This document shows positions 46,015 through 58,033 of a stretch of 64,000 nucleotides of DNA, in pieces. Made by a program: the position numbers and the translations under genes. Origin of the DNA: Basidiobolus meristosporus CBS 931.73. Lineage: Eukaryota > Basidiobolomycota > Basidiobolomycetes > Basidiobolales > Basidiobolaceae. The notes below the pieces were generated by a model. It was not told where the DNA came from, did not search any database, and worked only from the letters and a program-made list of their open reading frames with translations. The stretch spans positions 182,066-246,065 of the forward strand of contig MCFE01000018.1 of the NCBI GenBank assembly GCA_002104905.1, given 5' to 3'. How positions within the stretch are numbered: the first letter of the stretch is position 1; every line of letters starts with the position of its first letter.

Positions 46015-46510
46015 TAAAAGGAGTCATGAATTCTCTACAAAGCTTTTATTCCTTGATTTACTCAGGTCAACATAAGAACACCGATGACTTTCTGGCAACT
46101 TTCATACCCGACTATCTCCAATGGTAATGGATTTGCGGACTTGCTTCATCCAACAGCTGGAAACGGAAAACGGTAGACAACACGGAGACCAAAGGCTAAT
46201 CACCGAATCGGCTGAGCAGAGACATTATAAAGAGTGGAGAAATACTTGATTAATAACCAAGCGGTAGCCATGGATTTATAGTCTCTGCTGACCCCTGGTC
46301 TGCATCCACTATACCCCGGAGTATTCTGATGGATATGATATACTCTTCATTGGTTTTCCTGGATTAAACAGAATATTCTCCAAAGCACTGAGGCATGAAG
46401 CTCGGGATCCAATGAACTCTCCTGAGAAGTCATCAAATGAGTATTTCCGATATATATGGTGACAGGATGATAATCATCCTACCAATGATGACTGGCGGAT
46501 CAATACGCGT
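46015..46510. repeat. Inverted-repeat arm P5-left (duplicate of P2)
   Basis: Duplicate of 7195-7735. Pairs with 47155-47650. Confidence 0.85.
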
Positions 46511-46529
46511 TTCAGGACTAAAATGAAGG

Positions 46530-47135
46530 AGTGATTAGTAGAAAATGACTATTATGTTTTTTTTACTTTATGATTAATTGAATGTAAAGGTAGTATATAT
46601 ACTTTTACATAATCATGGCAAAACAAACACATAAAATATGCTGGGGAGGTCCCAAGAACATGTGTGCAAAGTTTGGTGCTGTTTGGACGACTCTGAGACT
46701 TCTTAGGGTTAGGGTAGTGCATGCAATATGATTTTAGTGAGCAAGTTGATGGAATATTTAGGTGTAATCACAGTGCTAATAACACTCCCACTCAATTAAA
46801 TATTCATAGTAACTAGACCCAATTGTTGGCACCATATTGTGCATAGCTCCTCGGTACAGACTTTTGTTAGCCAATTTTATTGATATTCTTATGTTAAGAA
46901 GGTGCATACGAATATACCGACTACCTTCGAACCCTACAGTTCAATATGAAATTTTGCCACCAGATAGCTCAACAAATCGGCTTGTTGACACAGGGTCCAG
47001 ATTGTCAGGCAACCAATTCTAAATACACAATACAGTGACAATGACTCACGCATAGATAATAAGTTGCTCGTTTCTAAAAGTAGATGTGCAAAAGTGTTTC
47101 AAGTCAGTGCTATGCTGATCACCCCTTGATTATAG
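46530..47135 (-). mobile_element. copia 3'-end relic between P5 arms, inverted relative to copy 1
   Basis: Reverse complement of 7700-8310 over its full length: the LTR part comes first ('agtttggtgctgtttggacg...', 46560-46800) and the RNase H-end part second (46830-47110). Arms and outer flanks keep the same orientation as in copy 1, so only the spacer has flipped. Confidence 0.85.
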
Positions 47136-47154
47136 TCCTGAAACGCGTATTGAT

Positions 47155-47650
47155 CCGCCAGTCATCATTGGTAGGATGATTATCATCCTGTCACCATATA
47201 TATCGGAAATACTCATTTGATGACTTCTCAGGAGAGTTCATTGGATCCCGAGCTTCATGCCTCAGTGCTTTGGAGAATATTCTGTTTAATCCAGGAAAAC
47301 CAATGAAGAGTATATCATATCCATCAGAATACTCCGGGGTATAGTGGATGCAGACCAGGGGTCAGCAGAGACTATAAATCCATGGCTACCGCTTGGTTAT
47401 TAATCAAGTATTTCTCCACTCTTTATAATGTCTCTGCTCAGCCGATTCGGTGATTAGCCTTTGGTCTCCGTGTTGTCTACCGTTTTCCGTTTCCAGCTGT
47501 TGGATGAAGCAAGTCCGCAAATCCATTACCATTGGAGATAGTCGGGTATGAAAGTTGCCAGAAAGTCATCGGTGTTCTTATGTTGACCTGAGTAAATCAA
47601 GGAATAAAAGCTTTGCAGAGAATTCATGACTCCTTTTATCAACTATTATA
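47155..47650. repeat. Inverted-repeat arm P5-right (duplicate of P2)
   Basis: Reverse complement of 46015-46510 and near-identical to it, sharing the variants 'gactatctccaatggtaatgg' and 'gtctccgtgttg'-type changes that set this locus apart from 7195-8830. Confidence 0.85.
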
Positions 47651-47659
47651 GTGTCACTG

Positions 47660-49320
47660 ATGATTTTTATGATATTGAATACCTACAAATGGAAGTAGAG
47701 AGTGATTAATGGGTCTGTACGGTTTAATGCACAAAAGCAGTCACATCATAGATCTGGATGTGATGCCAGTAGATATAGGACCATATCCGGTTCAATTGGG
47801 TGGATTTTCCTTTGCCTTTCTTTTTGCTTATCTCAGTAAATTGGCTTTTCAGTGGATCGAGATTGATTAGGTATTCGATTAGTAAAGATTTGTATTGGAA
47901 TCTACATTGGGAACCAATGACATGTGAAGCCCAACAATGTCAATATGGGAATGCGAATAGTGGCTTGGAGCACAGTGACTGTCGTTGCATTACTTACAAT
48001 CACCTTCGATCTTGACTCCGGACCAATGTACCATACGCAAGGAGTGGATAAATCCTTAGTACTTCCAAGCGTGTTTTGTTGAATTCGAACCTCAGGTCAA
48101 AAGCGTCAAGTTGCAGTTTGTTTGTTGTAACGACTAGAGTGCTTGTAAAGAATAAAACGTCTATCGAGGGTGAATCTTAGTTTCATGTATAATATGGTTT
48201 AGGTTTAATATATATGAATGGGCCCTATTTCTCCTGTAAGGGAGTAGACAATGTTCTCATATGAATGATGCAAGTTTGGTAGCTTAGCCGGATTCAATGT
48301 TGCGCCATGTTTATATAATCGGATTGCAACCATAAAAACGAAGTAGATGTTGGATCTTCAAACGTATTTCAAACTAGTTAACCGGGCATACTTGATTTCG
48401 AACTGTCGAAGGTTTCTGAGCATATGTGTTTATCACAATGATCTGGTTTTCATTCAGCGCATTGGTGTCATGAAATATCCCTGGGAGCCTTACTTTCGAC
48501 TGAACCCAACAGTAAACCAGTATAGTAAACAGCAGTACGTTATTAATAGATTCAGAAGAGATAATGGAAATTCAGCAGTTCGGACGATCCTCGAGTTTGA
48601 TACGTTCTGAGCTGAGACTTCTTTGGCTTTAGTGTGAAATAAACCAGACTTCCGCCAATCCTAAGGTTAGATACGACCACAAGACCGCTCTAGTGTCCAC
48701 CAAATCTTTGGATTGAATGAATAAGTCTTCTGCCCATTCGAACGGCAGATACGACCATCAGAACGCTTTTGTCTTCACCAAAGCAGAACTGGACTGCACC
48801 GGGTATTACCAATCCTATAGCATTTACTAGGGACCTCCGCCTGGATTGCCACAGTAATGTGACCAACACCTTTTTCATAAAAATTGCCAGTGTATATGCT
48901 ATCCATGATTTCTTTCACTATATCGTTGCTCAGGGTTTTACCTGCTCGTATCCTGGAAAGACAAGCCAATACTTATGATATGATGGGTAACGTAGCAGAA
49001 ATTACTTGAATGGCTCATCCACTTGCAAATGAAATCTACATATTTCACTAGCCTTAAAATATAACCTTTTTACGGTTAAGAATCATGCATGCTAGGCTTT
49101 TGCTGTTTGAAATACATAATTTCAGCGGAGGTAGAACTTGTGGATACTAGTGAACATTATGTTTCAAGGTTGCTGATTGAAATAACCCGCTGCGCATTGT
49201 TGATTGGCACTACAAAATATTATACAACCGTATGTGGCTTGTATCTAATCACTGTAATGTGGATCTGTTTCCAAATTCGTAGTTCAGTGCTATGAAGAAC
49301 TACATGATATCTAGATCTTT
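47660..49320 (-). pseudogene. RdRP pseudogene 4, second copy
   Basis: Duplicate of 8850-10680, minus strand. It has lost ~170 bp at 48055 (equivalent to 9240-9405), which removes the catalytic NGG segment entirely. The mid domain at 48969-48775 reads CLSRIRAGKTLSND and IVKEIMDSIYTGNFYEKGVG, matching the intact RdRP order. Confidence 0.72.
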
Positions 49321-50740
49321 TATTTTTTTCGCTATTGTTCCAAAATGCAATGTGATCTGAGACTCCTGCTGTTTTCAGTAAGCGGTACAATGATTAGCAG
49401 CACCATGCCGTAGATATGAGATATGTATCACATGTTGTATGGTTGGAATCAACCGATGGATTTGATAAATCATTCCAAATATTCTACACTGTGGTCATGG
49501 TGCCGCTCACGACTCTTCATGCCGTCATCTGTTGACACATAGCCATACTACCAAATAGATATTATAGCTCAGACTTCACTAAGTTTTAGTGGACTACCCA
49601 ATTTGTAGATGTAACCAAGAGGGCCAGGAATATACATGTCGAGATGTGTTATATAATGTCATCAACAGTAATGTAATTGGCATTCAGATATGGTGTAAAG
49701 CATAATCAATCAGCGATTTAGGGTACGTTTCTCTGGCTGGTTGGGATAATACTCTTCATCAGGTCCATTATTGCAATGTTACATCTATGTTACTGCCGTG
49801 GAATTAGCACTATTCTAATCACGTTGCCATCGGCGATATATATAAGCATATTGCCAATATGTCAAGTTTACACCCTTGCAACCATTCATTGTTAGGATTG
49901 CATGCCGATTCAAGGCATTACCTTTCTTCGATGTGTGATGAGAGTTATTAAAGGGATCTGTACGGTTCTATCGGTACAAATAGTATTCAGATAGAAATTA
50001 ACGATACGAAAGTGTATAAATACTCAGATATACCTGAATAGGGTGGATTTCCTCATGTTCATAACTGCCTTATCTCAGGGAATCGGCCACTCGGTGGATC
50101 GATATTGCTGCAGGTTCCGATAAGTGATGATTCGCGTTGACCTCTACATTGGGAACAAATGTCATGTAAGGCCCAGTGATTCCAATGTGGGAATGAACAT
50201 TGAGGCTTGGAGCAAAGTGGCTGACTCTGCATTATTACCAATAACTGTCGATCATGACCCCGGAACAATAATGCCATACGCAAGGAGGGGATAAATCATT
50301 ACCGAAGATGCAGCATAAAAGGCAGGCTATGGTACGACAAGCATCAAGCCTAGTTTCACTCTACAAAAAGCCCGCCGTTAGACTGAATATTCCGTTTGCA
50401 GCGTCTCCGCTTGGCTGCCTTCCATTCGGAGGTAACTCCTGTACCAGTGCCGGTGTAGTTGACATGAACTTCCAAGCGTGTCATGTTTAATCCGAATCTC
50501 AGGTCACCAGCGTCAAGTCAAAGAATGTTTGGTGTAATGACTAGAGTACTTGTAAGGAATAAAACGTCTATCGAGGGTTAATCTTAGTTGAATGTATGAT
50601 ATTGGTTGTGTTGAATAGTAATGAATTGACACTTACTCAGAGAGTCGGAAACGTTTTTATCGGATAAGTCAAGTTTGGTGTCTTGGCATGAGTTTGACCT
50701 TGTGCTATATATATAATTATATCTCATTGGTAGAAACGAA
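49320..50740 (-). pseudogene. RdRP pseudogene 5, second copy
   Basis: Duplicate of 10680-12120. Catalytic part at 50580-50040 with the open minus frame KPQCSFPHWNHWALHDICSQ. Confidence 0.6.
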
Positions 50741-51650
50741 GTAAATGCAATATCACCTCCACACTTCTGACAGAGCAATCGTTTCAAAGTGTTAACTCTG
50801 TGACCTGCCAATCACTAAGTCGTATTGTTGGCATTGCATGAAGATTTAAGGCATTACATTTCGCAGATGTGTGGTTAAGAGTTATTCAAGGGATCTGTAC
50901 GTTTCTATCGGTACAAGCAGTATTCATGTAGAAATTGACGATATGCGGATGGAATAAATGCTCAGATATACCTAAATTGGGTGGATACTATCATGTTCAT
51001 AATTTGCTTACCCCAATGTATCGGCCACTCGGTGGATCGAGATTGCTGAAGGAACCGATTAGTTCTGATTCCCGTTGGACTCTACATTAGGAACATAGGG
51101 CATGTGAAGCTCAGCGATGTAAATGTGGAAATGGGAATAGAGGCCTGGTGCAAAGTGGCTGACTGCATTAGTACCAATAGCTGTCGATCATAACCCCGGA
51201 ACAATAATGTCAGACGCAAGGAGTGGACAAATCATTCCTAAAGATGTAGCATAAAATGCAGACTAGGTACGGCAAACAGCAAGCCTAGTTTCACTCTACA
51301 GAAAGCCTGCCGTTCGACTGCACATTTCATTTGCAGCGTCTCTGCTTGGCTGCCTTCCATCCGAGGGTTACTACTGTACAAGTACCGGTGTAGTTCGCAT
51401 GATTTTCCAAGCATATCGTGCTATATCAGGAACGCAGGTCAAAAGCGTCAATTCGAAATTTATTTGTTGTTCCGATTAGAGTGCTTGTAAGGAATAAAAC
51501 GACTATTATGGGTGAATGTATGATATGGTGTAGGTTTCGTAGTTACGAATGAAAATTATTTCTCCTGTCAGGGAGTATGAAATATTCTGCTCGTATAATG
51601 CAAGTTTATTAGTTTAAATTTGATTCAACGTGGTGCAGTATATATAATTT
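50740..51650 (-). pseudogene. RdRP pseudogene 6, second copy
   Basis: Duplicate of 12120-13090 lacking ~60 bp near 50775. Catalytic part at 51530-51000. Confidence 0.6.
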
Positions 51651-51779
51651 CATTGTAATCATAGGAATCGAGTCAATTTCTGGCCTTGAATACGAATCTC
51701 GAACGGGCAGAACGCGGTCCACATAATTCTGAACTATGAAAGGGTAGTGTTTTTAGGCCAGTGGCATGGGTGGATTTCA

Positions 51780-52790
51780 TTTCCACATTGATGAGTTATT
51801 TTAGCAAAATGACAACGTCGCCCATCATACCAGCAGTATTGGTCTCTGGATATCCAATCAACGAATAGCTAAAATTACCATGGCTTTAGCTACAGAAATC
51901 ACTAGTAAACGCCATAGAAATGTCATATGCGGTACGTTTCAGTTCAGCTTTGTTGCGCACAAGAGTATTCATGAGGTCGTACCTGACGGTTGGGTCGCCG
52001 GAAGACTTGTTCATTTACGCCCAAGCCAGAGAAGTTCAGTTCAGAAAGTTCCGACTTGTAGATCGTGCGAACCGCCGTATTATTGCAAACCAATCTGAAT
52101 TGAAAAATCATCTTAAGCTGTCTGAAATGTAGGTTACCGATAATGCTTGATTCATTTGCGAGATGATCACCTATACATAACGGATTAAATCTTGAACGAC
52201 CAATCACTGGCTTGAAAGTCACTGGCCCTTTACTACCACTGAGGCTGGGTAGGCGACACATTGGCAAATATGGTAAGAGTATATTCCCAAATGTCCGCAG
52301 ATTATTTCAACAAATTACCGCTGGATTGAGTCGGAAGCCATGCTATCTAAGATATTTGACGATACAAGTACGCTGAACGAAAACCATATAAACATTTAAC
52401 TAAGATTCACCCTCAATAGACGTTTTATTCCTTACAACTACTCTGGTCATCATAACAAATAATTTTGATTTGACGTTTGACCGGCGTTTCTGATATAACA
52501 TGACCTGCTTAGAATTTCATGTGAACTACACCGGTACTTGTACAGTAGTAACCTCCGGATGGAAGGCAGCCAAGCAGAGACGCTGCAAACGGAATATTCA
52601 GTCAAACGGCGGGCTTTTTGTAGAGTGGAACTAGGCTTGATGTTTGTCTTCTCATAGCCCGCCTTTTATGCTGCATCTTTGGTAATGATTTATCCACTCC
52701 TTGCGTATGGTACATTCTTCCGGGGTCATGATCGAAAGTTATTGGTAATAATGCAAAGTCAGCCACTTTGCTCACCAGTTCATTGGCTAC
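51780..52790 (+). pseudogene. RdRP pseudogene 7, second copy, truncated
   Basis: Duplicate of 13240-14080. The frame at 51880-52080 reads MALATEITSKRHRNVICGTF and VVPDGWVAGRLVHLRPSQRS. Beyond ~52645 the sequence no longer matches copy 1 but follows another subtype of the same relic, then stops at ~52780. This is the right-hand end of the large duplication. Confidence 0.72.
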
Positions 52791-53260
52791 TCTTAATGCT
52801 GATGTTTTGATAGGGTTGCATATTCCACTTTATGCAAATGACCATTGCTGATGATAGCGTAATCGAGATGGTGATAATGCCTCAGTCAGAAATATAGATG
52901 CAATATTGCCATCATGGCCTTGATGGAAAGCCATTCCTAAACCGACCACAAACACGTATTGTTGATTGTCCATTTATTATGCATTGGCCTTATCTGAATG
53001 CAAAATACATCAATGTAGATGACATTACATAGTGCATCACGATAAGTATATTCCCGGTAGCGTTAGGTATACATATGAAATGGAGAGTTCACTATACCGC
53101 GGTGAAGTAGGATCCTAAGTATCACATTTATATCTATGATCAATGTCAACAGATAATGAAGATTTGAGAGTGGCACCTTGACCAGTGTAAAATATTCATC
53201 ATAATTTTTCATTTCTAATGCAGGAATATAAAATCTCATCTCACTTCAATTCCGAATTTC
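52790..53260. other. Decayed subtelomeric sequence
   Basis: Short matches to the C-terminal RdRP relics can be seen (for example 'aatgcctcagtcagaaatatagatgcaatat' and the 'gtcaacagataatgaagatttgagagtggcacc' stretch, plus orientation). Nothing intact. Confidence 0.35.
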
Positions 53261-53770
53261 TGTTCAGAACTCCTTGTCATGACCCCAGAATCTAGATATA
53301 CGTGCACATGATGCAATTTACGACAAATGGATAAATCGTTACCGAAGTTGCCAGCCCCTGCATGATGTTTTTTGTCGGTCTTGTTGAAACATATTACGTA
53401 AACACATCCAGTACAAATTCCATAGGCAGTGCAATTAATGAATATGAATAGTCACTTGCGACCTGTGGTTCGGATATACCACGATATGCTTGGAAATTCA
53501 AGTGATCATCAAATGAACTGGTACAGAAGTGATCGCTAGATACAAGGCTGACAAGCAAAGAATGCTGAATACGGAATATTCGGTCTAACGGCGGTCTTCT
53601 GTAGAGTAAAACTAGGCTTGCTGTTTGTTATGCCATACACTGCCTTTTATGCTAAGCCTCTATATCCATTCCCGGTGGTTAATGCCTATCTGTACCAATC
53701 TACTACTTCAGCAATCTCGATACACCGAGTGGGCGAATTAATTGAGATAAGCCTGTTACGAACTTGGGAG
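53260..53770 (+). pseudogene. RdRP catalytic fragment, strongly decayed
   Basis: 'acgatatgcttggaaattca' and 'acggaatattcggtctaacggcgg' mark the catalytic relic in plus orientation. 53235-53395 also matches 28620-28780. Ends at ~53760. Confidence 0.5.
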
Positions 53771-54225
53771 GATCGAAGGTCACGCGATTGAGATAGTGCC
53801 AGGTCAATAGCAAGGATGGAACAATGCAATCATGGTGTTGATGGTTGTGTCAAGTAATACTGGTAACGGTGAATAATTCCAATTCAAAATCATGTTCACT
53901 AGCTATTGTATAGACTTACAATGCATTGAGATTTATAATAATTCACAAAGTAAAAGTCAATTGTGAAAATGCTTGCAGTCTGATGCTTTTTGGATTCTAG
54001 ACACATGCTCTTCTAGAATATGGGTTGTTAAATTGAGCGAAGGATGCCAATTTGGCCCTTTCGCCTTCTGTCGGTTGTATATGTACCCGTTATGTTCTGT
54101 ATGATTCCCCATTATATACAATGGGCTTCGATTACAGGTCAGAAATGTGTTACTGAATCTGCATTCCAAATTTGATTCCTTCACTAAGGTGTATAAATTG
54201 TGGCGAATATGAAACCATAATCAGT
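53771..54225. other. Upstream region of the intact RdRP gene
   Basis: About 450 bp, AT-rich, no repeat recognised after ~53780. A 75-codon minus frame (54184-53957) has no recognisable domain. It probably contains the RdRP promoter. Confidence 0.4.
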
Positions 54226-54233
54226 TATAAATA
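54226..54233 (+). promoter_or_regulatory. TATA box of the RdRP gene
   Basis: TATAAATA, 42 bp before the proposed ATG at 54268. A second weaker TATAAAT lies near 54192. Confidence 0.5.
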
Positions 54234-54267
54234 TCAACCGCTTCGCCAACGCCTTATTTATCGCATA

Positions 54268-57200
54268 ATGTACAGAGCAAGTGATAAGGTAAGAGCTATT
54301 AATCATTTGTCATGTATTACGTAGCTCTAAAACTTCTAAAATAATAGTCGAGGTTAGGAGAAAAGCAGAATCAAGAATTGAGGAGTACTGGCATTGGCCC
54401 TCACTTACTCAATACACACGGTCTCCACGAGTTGGGTATCTATGTCAAAGGTCTGCCAATTAGTATGAAAGCCGATGAAATCCGAAAGTATTTTTCTACA
54501 TGGGGACATGTTAGCAGATGTAACGTGATAAACGTTAGGACACAGAGCAGAAACAAAGCCGCTGTAGTTGTATTTAGCCCACCGCCACCTTCTCTAGACT
54601 TTATGAATGAGGGTCTCCAGCCTGCCAACATGGGCAAAGAAAATAGATTTCTCGACATAGATTTTACTACCAAAACTTCAACGCGCATTCAAAGTCAAGA
54701 AAGAGGAGAATACGCGAAAGAATTTTTTCAGTCTGAAGTAACTTGCATCGACATGGGAATATTGATAAACAGCAACAAATTTCTGAGTGTTTGGAGGCCA
54801 TCTGGCAGTTGTACTCTTGAGGTGAATGTGGAGAGACAGCTTATATTTTTCAAATTTAACCACACGAGCGACTATTACAGAATTGGAGTAAGATTCGAAG
54901 ACGTCCGTAACGGTATAATACTGAACCGAGGTGATGAAGATGCGTATTTACTGCACTTCAAAATCGCCCATTGCCCTTACTTGTGGCGGAAACAGGAAAT
55001 GGTTTCTCCATCTTCGGATAGTTGGAGTGAGGAGGATTCGTGGATGCGTGTCCCTTATATTATCGATCAACGGGTCGAAGATAATAACAGAGTTCACTTT
55101 GGTAACTTTTCCGTCTATCGAGTCAATGTTCCAAGCCATAACCAATCGGGTGAATCTTTCCAAGAGGCTCTTGACAATATGACGTGTTGCGGGCTTATAT
55201 TTACCGCTTCCAACTCCACTAGCCCCATCGAAATGAATCAATCGAAACACTCGGTAATTGATATTCACGCATCACTTCCGTTTGAGTTGGCTTACCTGAT
55301 CGAATGCTTAGTCAGTGCGCAGAAACTAACCATGTACAGTTTAACGCAAGAATGGATCACATTTTTGAGTGATCTTGATGTACGGATTGGTAGGAATGTA
55401 CTGATGAGCATGATGATGGCCAAATGCTTTATTGAAGACCCCTTGGCCTACACTCAATCAATTCTACCAGTGCTCGGAATTGATCTCATCGATCTCGCGG
55501 AAACCCCCATGCAAAAATTGTGGATCAACCGGGCATTCGTTACTCCCAGCAAGATCCACCTCTTACCACCATCTTTGGAGCCCTCAAACCGAGTGTTGAG
55601 GCACTTTCATCAATACCGAGAGTACTTCATCCAGGTCACCTTCTCAGAAGAGCGATTTGAGAAGATAGGCCCGAACAGCCAGCTGAATCAAGCCGTTTTC
55701 GACAGTTTTGAGGAAACATTGACTGAAGGATTTCATATTGGCAAGCGACATTATCGCTTCCTAGCTTTTTCATCCACCCAGCTTCGGGAGCATAGCTGTT
55801 GGTTCTTTGCTGATACATCTGAGGGTGTAGATGTAGATTTCATTCGCAAGTGGATGGGCGATTTCAGTGATATTGGTAATATTGCCAAGCGCGCAACAAC
55901 CATGGGCCTGTGCCTTTCCAGCACACGAGCAGTAAAAAGCCTGAGCAAGCAGCAAGTGAAAGAAATTCCGGATATCATGCGCAACGGCCATTCATATTCT
56001 AATGGAGTCGGGCAAATCGCATTGTCATTAGCTGCGGAAATCTCCAACCAGAAGCTGACACCTGGTGCATTTCAGATTCGCTTTGGTGGATACAAGGGCG
56101 TTCTTACGGTCGTACCTGATGATAGGATGGGCGGAAGCCTTGTTCACCTACGCCCAAGCCAAAGATGTTTCAGTTCAGAACATTCCGACTTGGAGATCGT
56201 CCGAACCGCCGAATTTCTTCCAGCTTATCTGAATCGACAAATCATCGCACTGCTGTCTACCATGTGGGTTTCAGATGATGTATTTTTGCAATTGCAAGAT
56301 GATCACTTACGCATAACAGATCAAATCATGAACGACCAAGCACTGGCTTTGAAGTTTTTGGCCCTTCACTACCGTTCGAGCTGGATAGGTGACACATTAG
56401 GAGATATGATCGCTGCAGGTTTCCTAGAGTCTGGTGACACTTTTACCAAATTGCTTCTGGGCTCAATTAGAAGTCAGGCTCTTCGGGATATCAAAGAGCG
56501 CGCCAGAGTTCCTGTCGAACAGGGTGCCAACTTGATTGGTGTCATTGACGACACGAATACTCTGAAGGAAAACCAGATCTTTGTTCGATACACAGATCCC
56601 CAAAACCCTTCTACGGTTCGGAGTTATATAGGCCCGGCGTTGGTTGCTAGAAATCCATATTTGCATCCAGGGGATATGCATATGGTTGAAGCTGTTGATT
56701 GTCCGAAGCTTCATGGACTTGTGAATTGTGTTGCATTCTCTACACGCGGTGCCTATAGCTTACCAAGTCAATGTAATGGTGGCGACCTGGATGGCGACAC
56801 ATATGTGGTTATCTGGGATAAGCGACTATTTCCATACCACAAGGAGTCCCCATTGAGCTACTGCAAACAGGAGGGTGAAACTGTCAAGCCTATCACTACT
56901 AAGGATACCGTGGACTTTTTCCTCAACTTTGTAAAATCCAATAATTTGCCCCAGATTGCCAACGCTCATTTGGCCTGGGCTGACCAGTCTGAAGATATCA
57001 CATTGTCCCCCAGGTGTGTCACCCTGGCTAAACTCCATGCCAAAGCAGTGGATTTCATGAAAACAGGGATTCCGGTTAAGCTGCAGCCAAGCGTGATTCC
57101 GAAGCACTGGCCTGACTATATGAACAAATTACCAAGAAAATCGTACCCTTCCTCGAATGTTCTGGGCCAGATGTTCCGGAGTGATGCCTTAAAACATCAA

Positions 57201-57740
57201 ATATCCGAGTACTCCCTGTCCAATTGCACAGGGGAGATTCACTTTGATGAGAGAATGATGGTGTCGGGATACGAAGAATACTTGGCAGAAGCCAGAAAAC
57301 TGAAGCAGGAATATGACATGACGATCGCCAATATCATGAGTCAGCATGAAATCCAAACAGAAGCTGAATTAATCTCAGGGTGTATTCAATGTATTCCTTC
57401 CTTAGCTAGCCGCAGAAAGGAGAGGTATTTGCTTAAAGAAACTCTCAGTAGTGTCATTGGTGCAGTTTGGAGAGTCTTTCGTGAACGGTTTAATAATGAC
57501 TCTCCAGCAGCACCAGCTGAAGATTATGAGATTAAGGCCACCTTGAATCGAAAAAGAAAGGCCAGCGCTTGGTACTATGTGACGTGTCATCCAACTGAAA
57601 TATTACTACAAAGGAACCAAGAACTTTGCAGTGCTCTGATATGCAATGGTCTCAATGAAGTGACAAGACCAGTTTACATATCTTTCCCTTGGATAGTTCA
57701 CGATATCCTGACGTTGATCTTACAAGAGTCAGTGTTGTGA
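54268..57740 (+). CDS. Cellular RNA-dependent RNA polymerase (RNA silencing), intact
   Basis: Copies single-stranded RNA into dsRNA that Dicer turns into small RNAs (QDE-1/Rdp1/RDR family). An RRM-like fold lies at the N terminus (LGIYVKGLPISMKADEIRKY at residues ~19-38 counting from the codon at 54378, ending VVVFSPP), followed by a long linker and the RdRP domain from about residue 390. Conserved parts: RVPVEQGANLIGVIDDTNTL, RNPYLHPGDMH (His at 763), STRGAYSLPSQCNGG and the catalytic DLDGD at 803-807. The domain runs to ~980, then a helical C terminus. The long frame begins at 54348 without an upstream in-frame ATG. I propose exon 1 54268-54288 (MYRASDK), GTAAGA donor, 59-nt intron to 54347, then exon 2: 1137 aa. 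If not spliced, translation could start at Met 54465, which would cut into the RRM. The only full copy in the window. Stop at 57740, poly(A) signal 38 nt on. Confidence 0.93.
54289..54347 (+). other. Predicted 59-nt intron of the RdRP gene
   Basis: GTAAGA donor, TTCTAAAAT branch-like stretch and AATAG acceptor. Splicing is in phase 0 and removes the in-frame TAG at 54345. It sits between a TATA-preceded ATG and the long frame. Prediction only. Confidence 0.6.
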
Positions 57741-57777
57741 GGTATTATACAATTCTGTCTTCATGTGTATAACAATC

Positions 57778-57783
57778 AATAAA
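57778..57783 (+). terminator. Poly(A) signal of the RdRP gene
   Basis: AATAAA, 38 nt after the stop codon. Confidence 0.65.
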
Positions 57784-58021
57784 TTCGCCTATTAAGAACT
57801 ATTACCCAGTATTAGAAAACCACTTTTCGGAAATTTAGGGGTGCCAATCACAATGAGGAAAAAAATCTGTATTGCAATAAAATTTAATTAAAAGTCAAGC
57901 GCTACAAGGGTAGGTTTATGCAAGTGAATAAAGGGAAATATCAAATTGTGATAGCTTACAAGAAAGGCCACCAAGTCCAAGAGGAGTTAAACAGGGTAAA
58001 GTGGCACTGGAGGGAAAAATA
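57784..58021. other. Last unique sequence before the retroelement chain
   Basis: About 240 bp, AT-rich then purine-rich, no gene. It ends in AGGGTTAGGGGGGGG at 58022, which I read as the position of a former chromosome end. Confidence 0.5.
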
Positions 58022-58033
58022 AGGGTTAGGGGG
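58022..58033 (+). repeat. Interstitial telomeric tract 1
   Basis: AGGGTTAGGGGG immediately before the 3' end of LINE-A. Confidence 0.75.

Larger units (their letters stand above)
37623..52645. repeat. Large direct segmental duplication, copy 2 (partner 397-14080)
   Basis: See copy 1. The left end coincides with the edge of the chimeric RdRP pseudogene (37622) and the right end lies inside a catalytic relic, so both breakpoints fall in RdRP-derived sequence, as expected for ectopic recombination between relics. Confidence 0.9.
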
